This document shows positions 60,186-64,000 of a stretch of DNA of 64,000 bases, piece by piece. The position numbers were made by a program, and so were the translations under genes. Within the stretch, counting starts at the first letter, position 1. The number at the start of each line of letters is the position of its first letter. Origin of the DNA: Beta vulgaris subsp. vulgaris. Lineage: Eukaryota > Streptophyta > Magnoliopsida > Caryophyllales > Amaranthaceae. The DNA is taken from assembly GCF_026745355.1 (NCBI RefSeq), contig NC_079206.1, forward strand, positions 44,951,216 through 45,015,215, written 5' to 3'. The notes beneath the pieces were generated by a model. The model was given only the letters and a program-made list of their open reading frames with translations, had not been told where the DNA came from and did no database searches.

Positions 60186-60606
60186 ATATTGATATGATAT
60201 AGTGTATGTTACAGTAATATAGTGTATGTTACAGTGATATAGTGTATGTTAAAATAATATAGTGTATGTTAAAATGATATAGTGTGTGTTAAAGTGATAT
60301 AGTGTGTGTTAAAGTGATATAGTGTGTGTTAAAGTGATATAGTGTATGTTAAAATGATATAGTGTGTGTTAAAATGATATAGTGTATGTTAAAATGATAT
60401 AGTGTATGTTAAAGTGATATAGTGTGTGTTAAAGTGATATAGTGTGTGTTACAATGATATAGTGTGTGTTAAAGTGATATAGTGTGTGTTAAAGTGATAT
60501 AGGGTGTGTTAAAGTGATATAGGGTATGTTAAAGTGTAAAGTGATATAGTGTGTGTTAAAGTGATATAGTGTATGTTAAAATGATATAGTGTATGTTAAA
60601 GTGATA
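60186..60606. repeat. 20-bp minisatellite, about 21 copies
   Basis: The unit GATATAGTGTATGTTAAAGT varies mainly at two positions (TATG/TGTG, AAAGT/AAAAT) and is interrupted once near 60530. Units abut without spacers. Confidence 0.95.
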
Positions 60607-60739
60607 TAACGGGTCACGTGCCTGGACCTGGTCCACACTATTTTTAGTGTGAACCGGGTCCACGCAAGTCGGATTGAAAAAACTAATATGAACCCGGTGC
60701 ACACTAATTAGTATGCACCCGATCCATATCACGTGAGTT

Positions 60740-61022
60740 TAGGATGGTGTATGTTAAAATGATATAGTGTACCTATGTATAATATAGTATATCTATTTTT
60801 GAAATAGTGTATCTATTTCTGATATAGTGTATGTTTCTGTAATGCGTTTAAGTAAATATTTTCTTATAGGATATAGTGTACCTAGTCATGATATAGTGTT
60901 CCTATAGGATATAGTGTACCTCTGTATGATATAGTGTATGTAGTTTTGATATAGTGTACCTATCTATCATATAGTGTACCTATGTATCATATAGTGTATC
61001 TATTTTTGATATAGTGTATAAG
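60740..61022. repeat. Diverged second array of the GATATAGTGT minisatellite
   Basis: ATATAGTGTACCTATGTATG-type units of about 20 bp recur about eleven times with more variation and gaps than in the first array. It lies in a second copy of the same flanking block (compare GCACCCGATCCATATCACGT at 60150 and 60716). Confidence 0.8.
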
Positions 61023-61586
61023 TGAGTACTTCTTAACCGGTCACATACCTGGGCCTGGTCCACACTATTTTTAGTATGAACCGGGTCCATGCAAGACGGA
61101 TTGTTAATATACTATTTTTTTTTAAAACAGAAACTCGATTTTCTTTGGCATAAGAGTCAAAATTTGAACATTAGACATACGAAGTATAATTGTTTTTAGT
61201 TGCAAAATTTGATTGGTTTAGTTTCTATCACTTAAGTCACTCACCATTCTTTTTTTTTTTTTTTTACTTTTCAAAGTTATATTCTATGAACAAAATAGAC
61301 ATTTTATTGAATTTATTTATGATTTCTAATATATTTTTTAGTTGATTTTCGAATTAAGTACAGTACTTCATAAATTGTAAAGAAAGTGAACACTTTAATT
61401 TCAAGTCAATTTTTTCATAGGTTGTAGTTTGTGAGTGATAGATTGTTATAATTATATTTTTGGTATTTTTGTTTGAAGCCACTTTTGATTTGTAAGTAAA
61501 TTTGTAATTTAGAATGGGAAGGGGGTAACATAGTCTCTTCATTCGGAGACGCCATAGCTCCCCCCCCTTCCCTTATATAATAGAGA

Positions 61587-61916
61587 TATGTTGTACTTTG
61601 ATTCTTGAATGATATTTTACACAAACCTTTTTACCTTGATAATTAATCGCTATTATATAATAGAAAAAGATACGTCCAAATATTTGTAAAAGTTTTATTA
61701 TATATAGGAAACACTATAAAAAAGTAATAATTTTTTTCCTTGTCTAACTTCAAAATTATGATTTCACTACAAATACACCTCTATTTTTTATTATAGCCCA
61801 CCATTAATTGTGAATGGTTCTTGAGAATAGTGATTTGTAAGTAAATTTTTGTAAATGTTTTTGTATGTATTGACGTTCTAGGTTATTAGTTTTAGTTTGT
61901 ATGTTTTTAAGTTTTT
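61587..61916. other. Intergenic, nothing recognised
   Basis: AT-rich gap between the Helitron candidate and the LTR B copy. Confidence 0.45.
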
Positions 61917-64000
61917 GTAATCCCTCACAATTTTAAAGAATTTTTATAAATATATTCAGGTATTTATATAGTTATATTTAAATCCAAATGAGTTTGGAAA
62001 ATGATTTGACTATTTAAAAAGGTTGACTATTTTAAAAGTCAAATGAAATTATTTTTAATAGCTTAATAAAATTAGAAATATTTTAATTAAGCATGTTTTA
62101 ATAAAGGTTTTGAATATTAAATTATATTGAAAAAGAAGTTTAATGGAATCGAAAATCCTAAAAGGATAAAGGGAAAGAGTCATGTTGATGACTAAAGTCT
62201 TAATTGTCCATCTTATTAGTCATCAAGTTTCATTAAACATTATCTTTTTTCCTAAGCCCGTAAAGGGAAGCCTTTATATAAATATCCTAAAAACCCAATT
62301 ATTTTACCCTACACACTTATTTTCTCAAAATCACGTCACTCTCTCTCTCTCTCCCCTTCCTTCGACTTTTCTCTCTCTTCCTCGCGCGTCGTTTCTTTCG
62401 GCCTTCTCTCTCAAAATTTGTTTCTTCTTCTTCAAGTAACGTTTCTTGTTCAACAAGAAACGTCACAAATCCTTCTCAAGAACCGAATCTGCTGCCGTCG
62501 GTTTCCTGCTGCTGCTGTTGCTGGCCGGCGCCATCTTCCTCCATTGTTTGTTGGTTATTTTCTTTCTTCCTTCCTAAGATTCCATTAAAAGACTAGGTTT
62601 TATGTTATTTTATTATTATTTATCATGTTTACCAATTAAATTACTGTTTTATATATATATAATTTCGGTTATTATAGTTGATAATATAAGAAATTTCAGA
62701 TTTATTATATTGAGTTTATTTTTAGTTTTAATCATGGAAATAAGAGCTTTTAGGGTTTTTATTTGCTAGAAACTAAAGAAATATATTATGAACTATAAGA
62801 TTTGTTTAGTACGTAATGTTAAATACGTTGTACATATTTTCAGAAGAGTTATTAGATTTTAAAAGTGTTGTAATTTCAGAAAAGAAGTATTTATGGAGTT
62901 TTTAAGGATTTTTAATTGCTAAAATAATAGTACTATACTAGGAATTAAAAATAACTTAAGTTTGACACTTAAAAACGATTTTAAACGTGCTTTTAAGGGG
63001 TTAATCTATTTAAAGCTGCTGTAATTTTTGGTTCAAGTTATTAATTTTAGTTACTTTATTTTCTAGGCGGAGAATAGTTGTAGGAGACTTTTAACGATTT
63101 AAAAGTGGCCTACAGGCTAGTATATACGAGGTACGCACATTATTTACGTGTTATGTGGCTTAGTACCATGTTTAAGGAAGGTTTAAATTTTTAGTATCAT
63201 CTATAGGAACCTGATTGTTCATATATGTGATTACTGGATTTATTTTACATGTTATATGCCTGTGTGCAACATGTGATCTAGAAGTAGTTATGATTTTCAG
63301 AATATAATGTTTGTATGGAATGATTGATGCAAGCATGTTAAGTATTAGTTTATTTATTAATTCATATAAGAATTAGTATATGTTAAATGGAATCATGTAA
63401 TGCATGTATTCTTGAGAAGTATCATTTTATCATCTTATGAGGGCCGTGGACCTTATGTAGTAAGTTACAAGTTATACCTATATAAAGGTAAGTTTATTGT
63501 TGGCTAGGTTCAACAAGTAAGTGAGTAAAGAATAAAAAGGAATTAAGTAGTCTTGGATTGTAAGTTGTGATCACTTGTTAATCCAAAGATAAAAGAAGTT
63601 CTGTTATGACTATTTGATTTTAATTATGTGTTACTTGTCTGTGTGTGTCAACACAAGTAATAAGATGTAATTAACGTAAAGTGTAACGAGAATAAGTTAT
63701 AGACTTTAGACTTGTGCACGTCTAGAGTTGGACATAAGGGTTGGGGTTATGGTGAGCGTGCCATAGCTTTTCTATAAATGGATTGATCACCATCCCTCTT
63801 TTATTTCAAAGGTTCCTCGATATCGCAGGTCACTCTAAAATGCTGATTCGCGCCCGCATTTCACATTAGTAGGCAAGACAACTCGTCTCAATAACTATTC
63901 CATTTAAGTATTAAAAGAATGTTTTGAGTTTAGTAGTAAAAGTTGTCTGCATTTATTATATGATTATTTATTATTTATTCCTATACGTTATTGTTTAGTA
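61917..64000 (+). mobile_element. LTR of family B, cut by the window end
   Basis: Begins TGTAATCCCTCACAATTTTA and aligns in order with 21626-23682: a TATATAAATA box near 62275, the CT-rich leader with AAGAAACGTCACAA (62455), the block GGTGAGCGTGCCAT and CCTCGATATCGCAGGTCA (63745-63830). The last bases (TTTAGTA) correspond to the CACTA insertion point of the other copy and are uninterrupted here. Whether an internal region follows is outside the window. Confidence 0.8.

Larger units (their letters stand above)
60115..61586 (-). mobile_element. Candidate Helitron carrying minisatellites
   Basis: On the minus strand the right edge starts TCTCTATTATATAAGGG at 61586, the same 15-base terminus as the Helitron at 41352. 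At the left edge CTAG (60115-60118) is preceded by A, so the insertion would sit at an A|T dinucleotide as expected. The hairpin before CTAG is weak (GGTG...CACC), so the 3' end is uncertain. The interior holds two related blocks (60127-60672 and 60689-61103), each with a tandem array and closed by GGTCCACACTATTTTTAGTG-type palindromes. Confidence 0.45.

Noticed and set aside
60186..60606. Regular short repeats resembling a CRISPR array
   Set aside because: Units abut directly with no unique spacers, in a plant genome; it is a minisatellite.

Overview
This is nuclear DNA of a flowering plant, most likely a eudicot. The evidence is AT-rich sequence, split genes with GT-AG introns, plant-only protein families (XTH, DUF3537, 4CL-like) and dense nests of Athila/Tat Ty3 retrotransposons, MITEs, Helitrons and CACTA elements. 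The species cannot be fixed from the sequence; Caryophyllales is only an impression from the repeat types.

Three intact protein-coding genes stand out. (1) An intronless secreted xyloglucan endotransglucosylase/hydrolase lies at 5533-6390 (+, 285 aa). (2) A four-exon gene at 12174-16479 (-) encodes a 440-aa multi-pass DUF3537 membrane protein, a family proposed to be the plant relatives of insect gustatory/odorant receptors. (3) A six-exon gene at 51017-59801 (-) encodes a 556-aa 4-coumarate-CoA-ligase-like enzyme of the At5g63380/4CLL9 type. It ends in the peroxisomal signal SKL and uses one GC-AG intron. I reconstructed both exon sets by hand; all phases agree. The three genes share no evident pathway and are regulated independently as far as can be seen.

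Layout. 1-5 kb: end of a CACTA element inside an LTR fragment, which interrupts a decayed hAT (TTF zinc-finger) gene, then a Tourist-like MITE, a Stowaway-like MITE, a tRNA-type SINE, a poly(A) retroposon and a 219-bp tandem duplication. 5-18 kb: the XTH and DUF3537 genes with a few MITEs. 18.6-47.4 kb: a retrotransposon nest. Athila 'C+' is interrupted in gag by an inverted Athila 'C-'. The LTR of C- is interrupted by a third Athila 'A' (21007-40256). The 5' LTR of A holds a solo LTR 'B' (21626-25479), and B holds a CACTA element (23682-25016). Four of these junctions can be checked inside the window against empty sites or target duplications. A Tat-type gag/protease relic with its LTR closes the nest. 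47.4-51 kb: small elements including a hAT MITE and a second poly(A) retroposon. 51-60 kb: the 4CL-like gene. 60-64 kb: a minisatellite-rich Helitron candidate and another copy of LTR 'B' cut off by the window end.

All retrotransposon reading frames are broken by stops and frameshifts. No tRNA, rRNA or CRISPR feature was found. I found no clearly new biological system. The most distinctive items are the palindrome-rich CACTA family, the poly(A) retroposon pair, and the five-deep insertion nest that gives a relative clock.
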